Source: PZPK01 sp963974595 (lineage in GTDB: Bacteria > Pseudomonadota > Gammaproteobacteria > Pseudomonadales > Oleiphilaceae). Taken from it: a stretch of DNA of 64,000 nt. This document shows, in pieces, positions 26,424 through 35,943 of this stretch. The notes beneath the pieces were generated by a model that did no database searches, had not been told where the DNA came from, and was given only the letters and a program-made list of their open reading frames with translations. The stretch lies in NCBI GenBank assembly GCA_963974595.1, contig CAXBDA010000004.1, positions 1-64,000 on the forward strand, in the 5' to 3' direction. The position numbers were made by a program, and so were the translations under genes. The first letter of the stretch is position 1. Every line of letters begins with the position of its first letter.

Positions 26424-29021
26424 TTAAAATTTTAAATCTAAGCTCGGCTCAATATCTTTCAAATGCATAATAAATTTGGATTTTATCTCTACTAAAGCCG
26501 CATCATCATCAGCCTCAAAGCGTAAAACCAAGGCTGGCATTGTATTTGATGCGCGGCATAAACCCCAACCATTGGGATAATCTATTCTTAAACCATCAAT
26601 GGTGGATACATTCCCCCCCGTAAACTGTTCTTTACGGACGCATAGCTTGTCAATAATTGAGAATTTAGCTTCATCATCAACAGCGACAGTAATCTCAGGT
26701 GTACTAACATCTTCAGGGAACTCTGAAAACACTTCGTCAGACGTTTTGTCTTCGACACCTAAAATCTCTAACAAACGCGCCGCACTGTATAAACCGTCAT
26801 CAAAACCAAACCATCGCTCTTTGAAAAAAATATGACCACTCATTTCTCCGGCAAGCAAGGCGCCTGTTTCTTGCATTTTTGACTTAATAAGCGAGTGACC
26901 TGACTTCCACATAACTGGCCGACCACCATAACTACTGATCAAACTATTTAATCGACGGGAGCACTTCACATCATAAATAATGTCTGCACCAGGGTTTCTG
27001 GATACAACATCTTTTGCAAATAACATCAATAAACGATCTGGCCAAATTATTTTACCGGTATTGGTTACAACACCAATTCGATCGCCGTCACCATCAAAGG
27101 CCAAACCAATATCGGCATTATGCTCTTTCACGGCAGCAATTAAATCTTGAAGATTTTCTGGCTGCCCTGGGTCGGGGTGATGGTTAGGGAAATTACCATC
27201 GATATCGCAATACAAGGGAATAACTTCGCAACCCAGCTCCTCTATTAGCTCGGGTGCAATGCCACCCGCAACACCATTACCGGCATCCAGAACGACTTTT
27301 AGGGGAGCTGCAACGGCAATGTCATTTAAAATAAGATCTAAATACTCTCGATCTATCGACTGCTCTGACCTTTCCCCTTGGCCAACAGCAAAGTCCTGCA
27401 TAAGGATTCGGTTATATAGTTTTTGCACCGCCTCACCTGACAAGGTAGTGCCAGCAATCATCGTCTTGAGGCCATTATAATTACTCGGGTTATGGCTACC
27501 CGTAATCATCACACCACTGCCGGTTTCAAAATGATGCGTAGCAAAATAAAGAACCGGTGTAGGCACCTGCCCGATAATAATAACATTGACCCCCGTACTG
27601 AGAATGCCTGTTACTAATGATTCTGCATAGGCGGCGCTCGATAAGCGGCCATCATAACCAACACACAAGGTAGCTTGTCCTTGCGCTTGCGCTTCAGAGG
27701 CAATGGCCTTGCCCAATAATTCGACAATGGCTGAATTTAAGCTTTCATCAACGATCCCGCGAATGTCGTAAGCCCTAAAGATAGCTTGAGACACCTCAAC
27801 ATTTAAACTCACTTGCTCTTCAACAATAGCACCGGTTTCACCAAATAAATCATCTGACTCTTCGCTCGAGTCAATTGCATCAATATCAAATAAATCATCT
27901 TCAAATAAAGGCTCATCTTCAACACTAGCCATAGGCGAAGACAAGCTCTTAGGCTTAGCCGCTTTAGCTGCCTGACTCTTATACTTGGAAACAACTTGGC
28001 GAGCATTACTGACGATTGCATTTGCCATCGCGTACACCTCACCAAAATGAAAGTGATTGTTAAACGTAGAATCGCTATCAATCGCTTTTGAAACCATCTG
28101 CGCAGCTCGCTGCAAATCATTCTTCACCGAATTCATATTCACACGAAAAATAATTGCAAGCATCAGAGTTAATAACACTAAAACACTGACAAAGACTATC
28201 CATACCAAGGTTCGATCAGCAGGCTGGAATGACGTTTCTGATGGAACAAACTTCACACTAATACCAGGCAATGCAGTGGGTAAAATGATAGCGTTGTTAC
28301 TTTGATCGTTACCTAAGCGGAGGATAGGCTGATTAATACCCTCAACGAGAACAGCCACACTGGCATCAAACTCTCTTTGATATCTCTGAAGCCTTGCTGT
28401 TAAGCCCGAAAGTTTAAAGACTGCTAATTGGAGCCCTTTCTCAATCACACCCTCGTTTTCTACAGCCGTCGCAGCGGCTATTTGAAAGTACCATTCTCCT
28501 TCTTGTAAGAACGCCTCAATATCGGTTTTCTCACCTTTTGCAACACGCCTCAATAAGTCCAAACTAGCGAAGCTAAAACCCTCCTCTTGCACTAATGGCT
28601 GATTGAGCTCTCCTATCGACAATAAATGCACTTCTTTTAATTCTGGTTTTATATCTGACAAGTTATTGTTTACTTGTCGACGACTAATAGAGGCATATTT
28701 TGACAAACCATCGACCCACTGGGCTTGCTCTTTAAAATAAGAGCTTACATCAATTTCCAATGCCTTTGCCTGGGTAGCACTTATTTGGCTTTGATAGTTA
28801 ACATCAAGCGGCTTGAAGTAGAGAAGCTCTATCAAAAAATAACAAAGAACAAAACAAATAGCTGAAACCAATATGGGCTGAATTATCCAGGAATGTAAGG
28901 TTCGAGTTTTCGCTGCTTTTTGCTTATTTTTATTTTTATGGCTTTGAGTAGACTTAGAGTTTGTTTTTATCTCTGCATCACTTTGTTCAGAAGCTTTATT
29001 CTTTTTTCTGAATAATTTCAT
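26424..29021 (-). CDS. algC: Phosphomannomutase/phosphoglucomutase with membrane-anchored N-terminal extension
   Basis: 865 residues. The N-terminal ~400 residues carry two membrane segments (about 48-72 and 270-292) flanking an extracytoplasmic sensor-like domain, then a coiled, acidic linker. The C-terminal ~450 residues are a complete alpha-D-phosphohexomutase: FRAYDIRGIV, phosphoserine loop TGSHNPSNYNG (Ser near 505), metal loop DGDGDR and sugar loop GEMSGH. It interconverts mannose- or glucose-6-phosphate and the 1-phosphates for LPS and exopolysaccharide precursors. The long form with the anchor is known in Pseudomonas-type AlgC annotations. It is transcribed after dut (28-bp gap) and before argB. 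Confidence 0.93.
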   Translation of the reverse strand: MKLFRKKNKASEQSDAEIKTNSKSTQSHKNKNKQKAAKTRTLHSWIIQPILVSAICFVLCYFLIELLYFKPLDVNYQSQISATQAKALEIDVSSYFKEQAQWVDGLSKYASISRRQVNNNLSDIKPELKEVHLLSIGELNQPLVQEEGFSFASLDLLRRVAKGEKTDIEAFLQEGEWYFQIAAATAVENEGVIEKGLQLAVFKLSGLTARLQRYQREFDASVAVLVEGINQPILRLGNDQSNNAIILPTALPGISVKFVPSETSFQPADRTLVWIVFVSVLVLLTLMLAIIFRVNMNSVKNDLQRAAQMVSKAIDSDSTFNNHFHFGEVYAMANAIVSNARQVVSKYKSQAAKAAKPKSLSSPMASVEDEPLFEDDLFDIDAIDSSEESDDLFGETGAIVEEQVSLNVEVSQAIFRAYDIRGIVDESLNSAIVELLGKAIASEAQAQGQATLCVGYDGRLSSAAYAESLVTGILSTGVNVIIIGQVPTPVLYFATHHFETGSGVMITGSHNPSNYNGLKTMIAGTTLSGEAVQKLYNRILMQDFAVGQGERSEQSIDREYLDLILNDIAVAAPLKVVLDAGNGVAGGIAPELIEELGCEVIPLYCDIDGNFPNHHPDPGQPENLQDLIAAVKEHNADIGLAFDGDGDRIGVVTNTGKIIWPDRLLMLFAKDVVSRNPGADIIYDVKCSRRLNSLISSYGGRPVMWKSGHSLIKSKMQETGALLAGEMSGHIFFKERWFGFDDGLYSAARLLEILGVEDKTSDEVFSEFPEDVSTPEITVAVDDEAKFSIIDKLCVRKEQFTGGNVSTIDGLRIDYPNGWGLCRASNTMPALVLRFEADDDAALVEIKSKFIMHLKDIEPSLDLKF

Positions 29022-29049
29022 TCATCCTACCCCTATCGTTTTATCCGGC

Positions 29050-29508
29050 TTAAGCTCGACCCGTTGAACCGAACCCACCTTCACCTCGATGACTCTCTTT
29101 AAACTCTGAAACGATATCAAAACTAACCTGAACCACGGGTACGATGACCATCTGAGCGATTCGCTCACCCACTTCGATAGTGAAACTTTGTTTTCCACGA
29201 TTCCAACAAGAAACCATCAACTGACCTTGATAATCGGAATCAATGAGCCCGACTAAATTCCCCAGCACAATACCATGTTTGTGCCCTAGACCTGAGCGCG
29301 GAAGCAGCATAGCCGCCCATTCCGGGTTAGCAATATAAACAGATAAGCCCGTTGGGATAAGTCTGGTTTCACCCGGTTCCAAATTGATATTTTCATCCAG
29401 ACATGCTCTCAAATCCAACCCCGCAGAGCCTTGCGTGGCATATTCTGGCATTGGGATACTATTCCCTACTCGATCGTCTAAGATTTTTATTTGTACGGTT
29501 TTATTCAT
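29050..29508 (-). CDS. dut: dUTP diphosphatase
   Basis: Trimeric dUTPase that hydrolyses dUTP to dUMP, keeping uracil out of DNA. Motifs in order are GSAGLDLRA, PRSGLGHKHG, GLIDSDYQGQL, ERIAQMV and RGEGGFGSTG (the mobile C-terminal arm), all intact. I chose the ATG at 29508 (152 residues), matching the family length of about 151. In-frame ATGs at 29511 and 29529 also exist, and none has a well-spaced ribosome site: the AAGGA that ends the spacer from coaBC abuts the 29529 ATG. The order coaBC-dut-algC-argB on one strand with short gaps suggests one operon. Confidence 0.94.
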   Translation of the reverse strand: MNKTVQIKILDDRVGNSIPMPEYATQGSAGLDLRACLDENINLEPGETRLIPTGLSVYIANPEWAAMLLPRSGLGHKHGIVLGNLVGLIDSDYQGQLMVSCWNRGKQSFTIEVGERIAQMVIVPVVQVSFDIVSEFKESHRGEGGFGSTGRA

Positions 29509-29536
29509 CATAGTGCTGTTTTTTCTCATTCCTTAT

Positions 29537-30781
29537 TTAAGTGTTTAGGTAACGTTTGGCGATATAAGCAACAATTTCCTGCGCTAAGGCCTGCTTTTCC
29601 TGTAACGCTAACACTCTCTCATCATCACGGGTAATTAAGGTGACTTGATTAAAGTCACTATTAAAACCTTGCCCTGAGAGCGATACATCGTTTGCAACAA
29701 TCATATCCAACTTCTTACGCTTCAGCTTATCCTTAGCGTAAGCATTTACATTCTGTGTTTCTGCCGCAAAACCAACCGTAAAAGGCCTATCTGTTCGGCT
29801 GGCAACAGACGCTACAATATCGGGGTTTTCCTCTAACCTGATGACTAATTCACTGACGCCTTGTGCTGTTTTTTTTATTTTTTGATCCGACATACTAATC
29901 GGACGATAGTCAGCTACCGCCGCACATGCAATAAAAATATCGCAAGACACATCAATGGCTTCATGCACTTTACCGTACATTTCAATGGCTGATTGAACAT
30001 CAATAAAGTCAATGCCTGCTGTTTTTGATAACGCACACGGCCCTGTTACCACTTTTACATTCGCACCAAGAGAAGCGCAGGCCGCAGCTAAAGCATAGCC
30101 CATTTTCCCAGAACTATGATTTGAAATATACCTAACTGGGTCAATTGCCTCTCTGGTTGGGCCAGCCGTGATGACAACAGATTTACCCACTAATAATTTT
30201 GGCAACACATCCGCTTTATTGCTCTGAAAGAGTGTGGATATTTTCTCAATAATCACTTCTGGCTCTGGCAACCTCCCAGGACCATTATCACCGCACGCCT
30301 GAATTCCGTGATCGGGCTCTATGGTCACCAAAGAATCACTCAATAGGCTTTGAAGATGAGATAAGTTTTGCTGAGTTAGCGGATTTTTCCACATTGCCTG
30401 ATTCATTGCAGGGACAATAACTACTTTGGCAGTGGTGGCAAGCAGAATGGTCGTCAACAAGTCATCAGCAAGGCCTGAAGCATATTTGGCGATAAAATTA
30501 GCCGTCGCTGGCGCAACGACCACCAAGTCTGGCCACTTAGCAAGTTCAATATGCCCCATACCTGCTTCAGCTTCAGGGTTCAATAAACTAGTATGGACCT
30601 CATTCCCTGAAAGGGCCTGCATGGTCAGCGGTGTAATGAACTCACGAGCACCTTGCGTCATCACAACACGAACAACAGCTCCAAGCTTAACCAAGTCACG
30701 GCACAGCCCTGCTACTTTATATGCTGCAACCCCCCCAGTTAACCCTAAGAGTATTTTTTTACCGCTAAAGAAATCACTCAT
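29537..30781 (-). CDS. coaBC: Bifunctional phosphopantothenoylcysteine decarboxylase/synthase
   Basis: Coenzyme A synthesis: joins cysteine to 4'-phosphopantothenate and decarboxylates the product. 414 residues. The N-terminal FMN-dependent CoaC half shows LGLTGGVAAYK and PAMNQAMW with the catalytic loop. The C-terminal CoaB half has ITAGPTREAIDPVR, SNHSSGKMG and the lysine-rich loop KLKRKKLDMIVAND. The interdomain ACGDNGPGRLPEP contains the conserved Cys of CoaC. It is the first gene of the coaBC-dut-algC-argB run. Confidence 0.96.
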   Translation of the reverse strand: MSDFFSGKKILLGLTGGVAAYKVAGLCRDLVKLGAVVRVVMTQGAREFITPLTMQALSGNEVHTSLLNPEAEAGMGHIELAKWPDLVVVAPATANFIAKYASGLADDLLTTILLATTAKVVIVPAMNQAMWKNPLTQQNLSHLQSLLSDSLVTIEPDHGIQACGDNGPGRLPEPEVIIEKISTLFQSNKADVLPKLLVGKSVVITAGPTREAIDPVRYISNHSSGKMGYALAAACASLGANVKVVTGPCALSKTAGIDFIDVQSAIEMYGKVHEAIDVSCDIFIACAAVADYRPISMSDQKIKKTAQGVSELVIRLEENPDIVASVASRTDRPFTVGFAAETQNVNAYAKDKLKRKKLDMIVANDVSLSGQGFNSDFNQVTLITRDDERVLALQEKQALAQEIVAYIAKRYLNT

Positions 30782-30913
30782 ATTAACTGAAGCCCCTCAA
30801 AATCCTGAAAAATTGACAATAGCATCCACGCTCATATTTTTCACCTCAAAATGAAGCTAATCATATAGGCTTTATTAACGACAAAAGGAGACAAGAAATA
30901 AACTAGAAGCATA

Positions 30914-30947
30914 AAAAAAGCCCCAGTAAATAAATACTAGGGCTTTT
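30914..30947 (-). terminator. Terminator after csp copy 2
   Basis: AAAAGCCC-CAGTA...TACT-AGGGCTTTT hairpin between the cold-shock stop and coaBC. The A and T flanks allow function on either strand. Confidence 0.8.
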
Positions 30948-30974
30948 AAACATTACTGTCTTTATAAGAAAATC

Positions 30975-31184
30975 TTACAAAGCAGAAACGTTCTCAGCTT
31001 GAGGGCCTTTATTGCCCTGACCAACCGTGAATTCTACAGCCTGACCTTCAGCAAGAGTCTTAAAACCATCTGACTGAATAGCGCTGAAATGTACGAATAC
31101 ATCCGGGCCATTTTCTTGCTCAATGAAACCGAAACCTTTAGATTCGTTGAAAAACTTAACTTTACCTGTAACTCTATCTGACAT
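30975..31184 (-). CDS. Cold-shock domain protein, CspA family (copy 2)
   Basis: 69 residues with RNP1 KGFGFI and RNP2 DVFVHF. It is closely similar along its whole length to the csp at 9047-9256, including the ending KGPQAENV. I use ATG 31184: AGGA lies seven bases upstream of it but only one base from the other in-frame ATG at 31190. A TATACT at 31329-31324 (minus strand) would give a leader of about 130 nt, again cold-shock-like. The strong terminator downstream makes it monocistronic. Confidence 0.95.
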   Translation of the reverse strand: MSDRVTGKVKFFNESKGFGFIEQENGPDVFVHFSAIQSDGFKTLAEGQAVEFTVGQGNKGPQAENVSAL

Positions 31185-31411
31185 AATCATATCCTGACTA
31201 AATAAACTAAACTATATAAATGCCGAAAAACTGGGTATAACTTATGCTTACAGAAAGAGCTCTATTACTAGGTATTCGAAATGCAGAACATAAAAAAATA
31301 GCCGGGCTTTAAAGGCTGAGCAGAGTATACTCGTATCAATTAAAAAATAAAACACTTTCGCACAAATAGTTTATTTTTTAATCAAACCTCCACACTAATT
31401 ACGATTTTTCT

Positions 31412-32047
31412 ATGAACAAACTTAAACGACATGAGATTTTCTCACGATTCAGGCACGATAATCCAAAACCAGAAACTGAATTAAATTATTCATCGCCTTT
31501 CGAGCTTCTTATTGCGGTCATTCTCTCAGCTCAAGCGACCGACAAAGGCGTCAATAAAGCGACCGACAAATTATTTCCTATCGCCAATACACCACAAATG
31601 ATTTTTGACCTAGGCCTAGACACACTAAAGGAATACATTAAAACAATTGGCTTATTTAATGCTAAAGCCGAAAACATCATCAAAACCTGCAAATTATTAA
31701 TAGACAAACACAACAGCCAAGTACCCGCAGACCGGGAGTCTTTGGAAGAACTTCCCGGAGTCGGCAGGAAAACAGCAAATGTTGTACTGAACACCGCATT
31801 TAATCAAGCCACGATGGCCGTAGATACCCATATTTTTAGAGTGGCAAATCGAACCAAAATAGCGACGGGAAAAAACGTTTTGGACGTCGAAAAAAATCTA
31901 CTGAAATTTATACCAAAGGAGTTCCTGCTAGACGCGCATCACTGGCTAATCTTACACGGGCGATATATTTGCATCGCCAGAAAACCCAAATGCGGATCAT
32001 GCCCAATTGAAGATCTTTGTGAATACAAAGATAAAATCACAGATTAA
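31412..32047 (+). CDS. nth: Endonuclease III
   Basis: Base-excision repair glycosylase/AP lyase for oxidised pyrimidines, 211 residues. The helix-hairpin-helix LPGVGRKTANVVL contains the catalytic Lys, and VDTHIFRVANR the catalytic Asp. The C-terminal cysteines in CIARKPKCGSCPIEDLC bind the [4Fe-4S] cluster. It is divergent from csp copy 2 and convergent with rpoS, with a shared terminator. Confidence 0.97.
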   Translation: MNKLKRHEIFSRFRHDNPKPETELNYSSPFELLIAVILSAQATDKGVNKATDKLFPIANTPQMIFDLGLDTLKEYIKTIGLFNAKAENIIKTCKLLIDKHNSQVPADRESLEELPGVGRKTANVVLNTAFNQATMAVDTHIFRVANRTKIATGKNVLDVEKNLLKFIPKEFLLDAHHWLILHGRYICIARKPKCGSCPIEDLCEYKDKITD

Positions 32048-32051
32048 AACC

Positions 32052-32080
32052 AAAAAAAGGCTGCAAATGCAGCCTTTTTC
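32052..32080. terminator. Bidirectional terminator between nth and rpoS
   Basis: GGCTGC-AAAT-GCAGCC with A7 on the left and T5 on the right serves both convergent genes. Confidence 0.88.
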
Positions 32081-32099
32081 AAAACACCTTATTTACACT

Positions 32100-33128
32100 C
32101 TAAAAAGCACCCGTAAATAGTGTTTCACCGTTCAAACCTTGCTTTTCCAAAATATCACGTAAACGCTTGAGCGCCTCTACCTGTATTTGTCTAACGCGCT
32201 CTCTGGTCAAGCCAATTTCTTTACCCACTTCTTCAAGCGTGCTCATTCTATAACCGCGCAGACCAAAGCGTCGTGATAAGACCTCTTGCTGCTTACCTGA
32301 AAGTTGATCCAGCCAACCATCAATACTTCCACGCAAATTACTTTCTTGAAGCAGTTCAGCAGGATCAGAAGCCGATTCATCAGCCACTGTATCTAACAGG
32401 GATTTATCGGTACTGCCGCCCATCGGCATGTCCACAGAAGTAACACGCTCATTAAGACCCAGCATACGCTTAACATCTGCAACTGGCTTATCTAAAAGAT
32501 CTGCGATTTCTTCTGGTGATGGCTCATGATCCAGTTTCTGGGTTAGTTCACGCGCTGCACGCAAATACAAATTTAATTCTTTGACAACATGAATTGGCAG
32601 ACGGATTGTCCGCGTCTGATTCATAATGGCACGTTCAATTGTCTGGCGAATCCACCAGGTAGCGTACGTTGAAAAACGGAAACCTCGCTCCGGATCAAAC
32701 TTTTCAACAGCCCTGATAAGACCTAAGTTACCTTCTTCAATCAAATCTAATAACGTCAACCCACGATTCACATAGCGACGTGAAATTTTAACCACTAAGC
32801 GCAGATTACTTTCAATCATACGTTTACGGCCAGCCTCATCACCTTTCTGCGCTAAACGAGCAAAATAAACTTCTTCATCTGGAGATAGTAAGGGAGAAAA
32901 ACCAATTTCGTTAAGGTACATTTGCGTTGCGTCTAATTGACGATACGCTGTTTGTCCTTCAGATATGCCAAGACTTGAAGCTTTCTTTGCTTTTCCTCTT
33001 CCTGCATAAATTGATGTGACAACTGAATCATCTTCAGCCTCGTTATCTACGGTATCAGTTGAAGCCTCTTCAGCCAAACCCGTACCGCCTTCAACTAAAT
33101 CAAAATACATATCTCTTTCTGCTGACAT
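32100..33128 (-). CDS. rpoS: RNA polymerase sigma factor RpoS (sigma-38)
   Basis: Stationary-phase and stress sigma factor, 342 residues. Region 1.2 (DATQMYLNEIGFSPLLSPDEE), region 2 (GLIRAVEKFDPERGFRFSTYATWWIRQ, the core-binding and -10 helices), region 3 and region 4 (LTRERVRQIQVEALKRLR, the -35 helix) are complete. The region 2.4/3.0 text NQTRTIRLPIHVVKELN is the RpoS form, not RpoD. It is immediately downstream of nlpD; in enterobacteria the main rpoS promoter lies inside nlpD, so the same may hold here. Confidence 0.97.
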   Translation of the reverse strand: MSAERDMYFDLVEGGTGLAEEASTDTVDNEAEDDSVVTSIYAGRGKAKKASSLGISEGQTAYRQLDATQMYLNEIGFSPLLSPDEEVYFARLAQKGDEAGRKRMIESNLRLVVKISRRYVNRGLTLLDLIEEGNLGLIRAVEKFDPERGFRFSTYATWWIRQTIERAIMNQTRTIRLPIHVVKELNLYLRAARELTQKLDHEPSPEEIADLLDKPVADVKRMLGLNERVTSVDMPMGGSTDKSLLDTVADESASDPAELLQESNLRGSIDGWLDQLSGKQQEVLSRRFGLRGYRMSTLEEVGKEIGLTRERVRQIQVEALKRLRDILEKQGLNGETLFTGAF

Positions 33129-33245
33129 CTGTCTTGCCTCGCTTTTTATTGTTTACTTTGCACACTTTTCACAAAGCAACCTAGCTGTTTATATTTCTTA
33201 TCAAACCCCATCATGTGAGTATTTGATGCTACATCGGTTTGATCT

Positions 33246-34076
33246 TTACTTAGGAAGGTATTTAAGAGGATCAACAGGTTGACCATCTCTACGAATCTCA
33301 AAATGTAATTTTATTTGTTGTGATTCAGAACTACCCATCTCAGCAATTTTCTGCCCGATTTTTATTATTTGCCCTTCCTTAACAAGAATTTTGCGATTAT
33401 GAGCGTAAGCACTTAAATAGCGTTCATTATGGTTAATAATGACCAAATTACCGTAGCCCAATAAACCGTTACCCGCATAGACAACCTCTCCGTCTGCCGC
33501 AGCGAATATTGGATCGCCGATCTGCCCAGCAATATCGATACCTTTATTAGGTACACCCCGGGCAAGTCCATCCACATTTCCAGAAGAACGTGAATAGTAT
33601 TTGGCAATAATCGGGCCAAGATGAGGCCGCTTCCATTTTATATTTCTGAAGTTCTTGTATTTTTTATTTTTCGTTACAGCTTTACGTTCGCTTACAGTTT
33701 TTTTACTTCTTGTTACACTTCCCTTCTTAGGATTTTCATTCTTGCTGTGCTTTGTGCTTTTAGATCTATAACTAAGTGATTTCTCTAAACTAATTTTCTG
33801 GCCCGGCACAATAAGGTAAGGCGGCTTTAAATTGTTAGTCTCCGCTAACTCCCTTAACTCTCTACCGTATCGCCAGGCAATCTTATACAAGGTATCACCA
33901 GGCTGAACGACGTGCTGCCCAAAATACACAGGTGGGTTGAAGTTTTTATTGAGATAAATAGAAGATGAAGTACAAGATGATAGAGATAAAAAAACAAAGA
34001 TACACAATGTTACATTGATTGATAATTGATCAGATCGACGCGTATGACATTTAGATTTTGAATGTTTTTTAATCAA
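33246..34076 (-). CDS. nlpD: Lipoprotein NlpD, LysM and degenerate M23 domain (amidase activator)
   Basis: 276 residues. The lipoprotein signal ends LSLSSC (Cys35), followed by a LysM domain (VVQPGDTLYKIAWRYG). A basic Lys/Ser-rich linker and a C-terminal M23 fold follow. The metal ligands are lost: the first motif reads NKGIDIA (His to Asn) and the last KLHFEI (HxH to KxH). This is the hallmark of NlpD/EnvC proteins, which activate AmiA/C-type amidases at the septum rather than cutting murein. It contrasts with the intact M23 enzyme at 1475-2794. It lies upstream of rpoS, as in most gammaproteobacteria. Confidence 0.94.
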   Translation of the reverse strand: MIKKHSKSKCHTRRSDQLSINVTLCIFVFLSLSSCTSSSIYLNKNFNPPVYFGQHVVQPGDTLYKIAWRYGRELRELAETNNLKPPYLIVPGQKISLEKSLSYRSKSTKHSKNENPKKGSVTRSKKTVSERKAVTKNKKYKNFRNIKWKRPHLGPIIAKYYSRSSGNVDGLARGVPNKGIDIAGQIGDPIFAAADGEVVYAGNGLLGYGNLVIINHNERYLSAYAHNRKILVKEGQIIKIGQKIAEMGSSESQQIKLHFEIRRDGQPVDPLKYLPK

Positions 34077-34233
34077 AATGTCACACCTTTATATTCCAAA
34101 AATGACTATAAATTTATTTTATTATTCAATAAAGAATATCTACATCTAGAAAATTAATTAACTAATTTCGCTAAGCCCTTAATCTTTAATCATATTACTA
34201 ATAATTATATTGCGCGAAGCTGTTACCTTATAA

Positions 34234-34262
34234 AATAAGTGATACCTCTGGTATCACAAAGC
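34234..34262 (-). terminator. Hairpin downstream of the DUF368 gene, possible terminator
   Basis: GTGATACC-TCT-GGTATCAC (34239-34257) is an 8-bp perfect stem with a 3-nt loop. On the minus strand it is followed by TTATTTTAT, a weak U-tract. It would separate the pcm/DUF368 transcript from nlpD-rpoS. Confidence 0.5.
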
Positions 34263-34295
34263 ACGAACAGATAATTTTATTTTATTACCTATTTT

Positions 34296-35213
34296 TTATC
34301 CTTTCTTAGCGAAACTCGACAAGACACAAACAAGTACTACAGATAAAATAACACAACCAGACGCCAGAATTACCTGAGAGTCCGCCCCGCTCATTAATTC
34401 ATAAGTGGACGGCATTATTGGTGACTCAGTCAGCGGCACCAACTCACCCTGACTACTTTCACGATAACTTAATACCTCTTTCCATGGCCAAATCTTAGGC
34501 ATCGCACCTAACATAAAACCTATCAATACCGATAAAGTTAAGGACTTATATTTATCAAAAGCCCATGACAAAACATTTGCAATAGACAACAAGCCGACTA
34601 GACACCCTGCACAGAACAAACCAAGCGTTGACCACTCAAACTCTTTAATCGCCTCCAAAATCCAAGCATAACTACCTAGAATCACCAAAATAAAACTACC
34701 AGATATACCCGGGAGCACCATGGCACAAATAGCCAATACACCTGAGATAAATATCGTCACAGCATTTTTCTCAAGCGAAGCGGGAGAAACCTGAGTAATA
34801 CTCCAAGCAAGTAAACCGGCTAGAAGCAATGCTATCACCAATGAAAATGTCCATTTATTGACATCTCTAGCGACAATAAAAATCGAAGCAAGAATTAGCC
34901 CAAAAAAGCCAGACCACAGAGGAATGGGGTACTGTACCATCATAAAACTAATGAGCTTTGCTAAGGATATGACACTTATTAAGATGCCTGAAAACAGGGT
35001 CACTAAAAAGATACAGTCAGATTCTTCGAGAAAACGCTTAGGCGTTTTGTGTTTTATAAAACCAAACAGGGATGGTAGGAAGTTTTTTAATGCATGGAGT
35101 AAGCGCTCATAAATACCTGTAATAAAGGCGACAGTCCCTCCGGAAACACCTGGCACAATGTCTGCCGCCCCCATTAACATCCCTTTTATTAATACCCAAA
35201 TTTCAAACTTCAC
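34296..35213 (-). CDS. popT: DUF368 membrane protein, PopT-type undecaprenyl-phosphate transporter
   Basis: 305 residues, about eight or nine membrane segments. It opens with the DUF368 signature GAADIVPGVSGGTVAFITG, repeated in the second half as MVLPGISGSFILVILGSYAW, so the fold is an inverted repeat. DUF368 proteins (PopT) and DedA proteins (UptA) were recently shown to return the lipid carrier undecaprenyl phosphate across the inner membrane for wall and LPS synthesis. It sits between pcm and nlpD in an otherwise standard surE-pcm-nlpD-rpoS block. Identification of the family is secure; the transport role is from homologues. Confidence 0.88.
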   Translation of the reverse strand: MKFEIWVLIKGMLMGAADIVPGVSGGTVAFITGIYERLLHALKNFLPSLFGFIKHKTPKRFLEESDCIFLVTLFSGILISVISLAKLISFMMVQYPIPLWSGFFGLILASIFIVARDVNKWTFSLVIALLLAGLLAWSITQVSPASLEKNAVTIFISGVLAICAMVLPGISGSFILVILGSYAWILEAIKEFEWSTLGLFCAGCLVGLLSIANVLSWAFDKYKSLTLSVLIGFMLGAMPKIWPWKEVLSYRESSQGELVPLTESPIMPSTYELMSGADSQVILASGCVILSVVLVCVLSSFAKKG

Positions 35214-35276
35214 CTATTTTTCCTTACATAAAACACCAGAAAACCAACAGAGAGCGCACATTTAGCAAACTAAAAA

Positions 35277-35939
35277 CTAACGAACTGTACCCGGTAGAAA
35301 TGGCACAAACAGAGCTGGCTCAATGGTCTGCTGGTCAAAACTAGCACCCCGCCTGGTCACTATGGTCAGGCTTTGAGTGACATCACCCAAAGGCAAAATC
35401 ATCTTACCCCCTTCTTTTAACTGTCTAATTAGCTCTTGTGGTATTTCTTTAGGCGCGGCCGTCATGATAATGGCATCGTATAAGCCTCTTTCTGGCCAGC
35501 CAATACCCCCGTCCGCATGACGGGTGTAAATATTTTTAAGCTTGAGCAAGGAAAAACGTTGAACCGCTTTCTTTAAAAGAGGGTTAATACGCTCCACACT
35601 GAAGACTTCATCGACCAACCGAGACAACACTGCGGCTTGATAACCAGACCCCGTCCCCAACTCTAAGACTCTTCGAGGCGCAGCCTCCAGCAATAATTCT
35701 GTCATTCTGGCTACGATATAAGGCTGGGAAATAGTTTGGTTATGTCCTATGGGAAGCGCAGTGTCTTCATAAGCACGATGCGACAAAGCTTCATCCAAAA
35801 AAATATGCCTTGGCATATCCGCCATCACTGACAAGACTTTTTCATTCGTAATACCGCCATCCCTTAGCCTTTGCACCAAACGTAAACGAGTTCGCTTGGA
35901 CGTCATACCTATCCCTGCCAGATCAAGAGCCTGACTCAC
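35277..35939 (-). CDS. pcm: Protein-L-isoaspartate O-methyltransferase
   Basis: Cytosolic repair methyltransferase that methylates isoaspartyl residues of aged proteins using S-adenosylmethionine. 220 residues with the SAM loop VLELGTGSGYQAAVLS, the upstream PIGHNQTISQPYIVA substrate motif and the C-terminal GGKMILPLG. The start is GTG, with GAGGAA at the end of surE about seven bases upstream; only four bases separate it from surE, so translation is likely coupled. Confidence 0.96.
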   Translation of the reverse strand: MSQALDLAGIGMTSKRTRLRLVQRLRDGGITNEKVLSVMADMPRHIFLDEALSHRAYEDTALPIGHNQTISQPYIVARMTELLLEAAPRRVLELGTGSGYQAAVLSRLVDEVFSVERINPLLKKAVQRFSLLKLKNIYTRHADGGIGWPERGLYDAIIMTAAPKEIPQELIRQLKEGGKMILPLGDVTQSLTIVTRRGASFDQQTIEPALFVPFLPGTVR

Positions 35940-35943
35940 TGCT

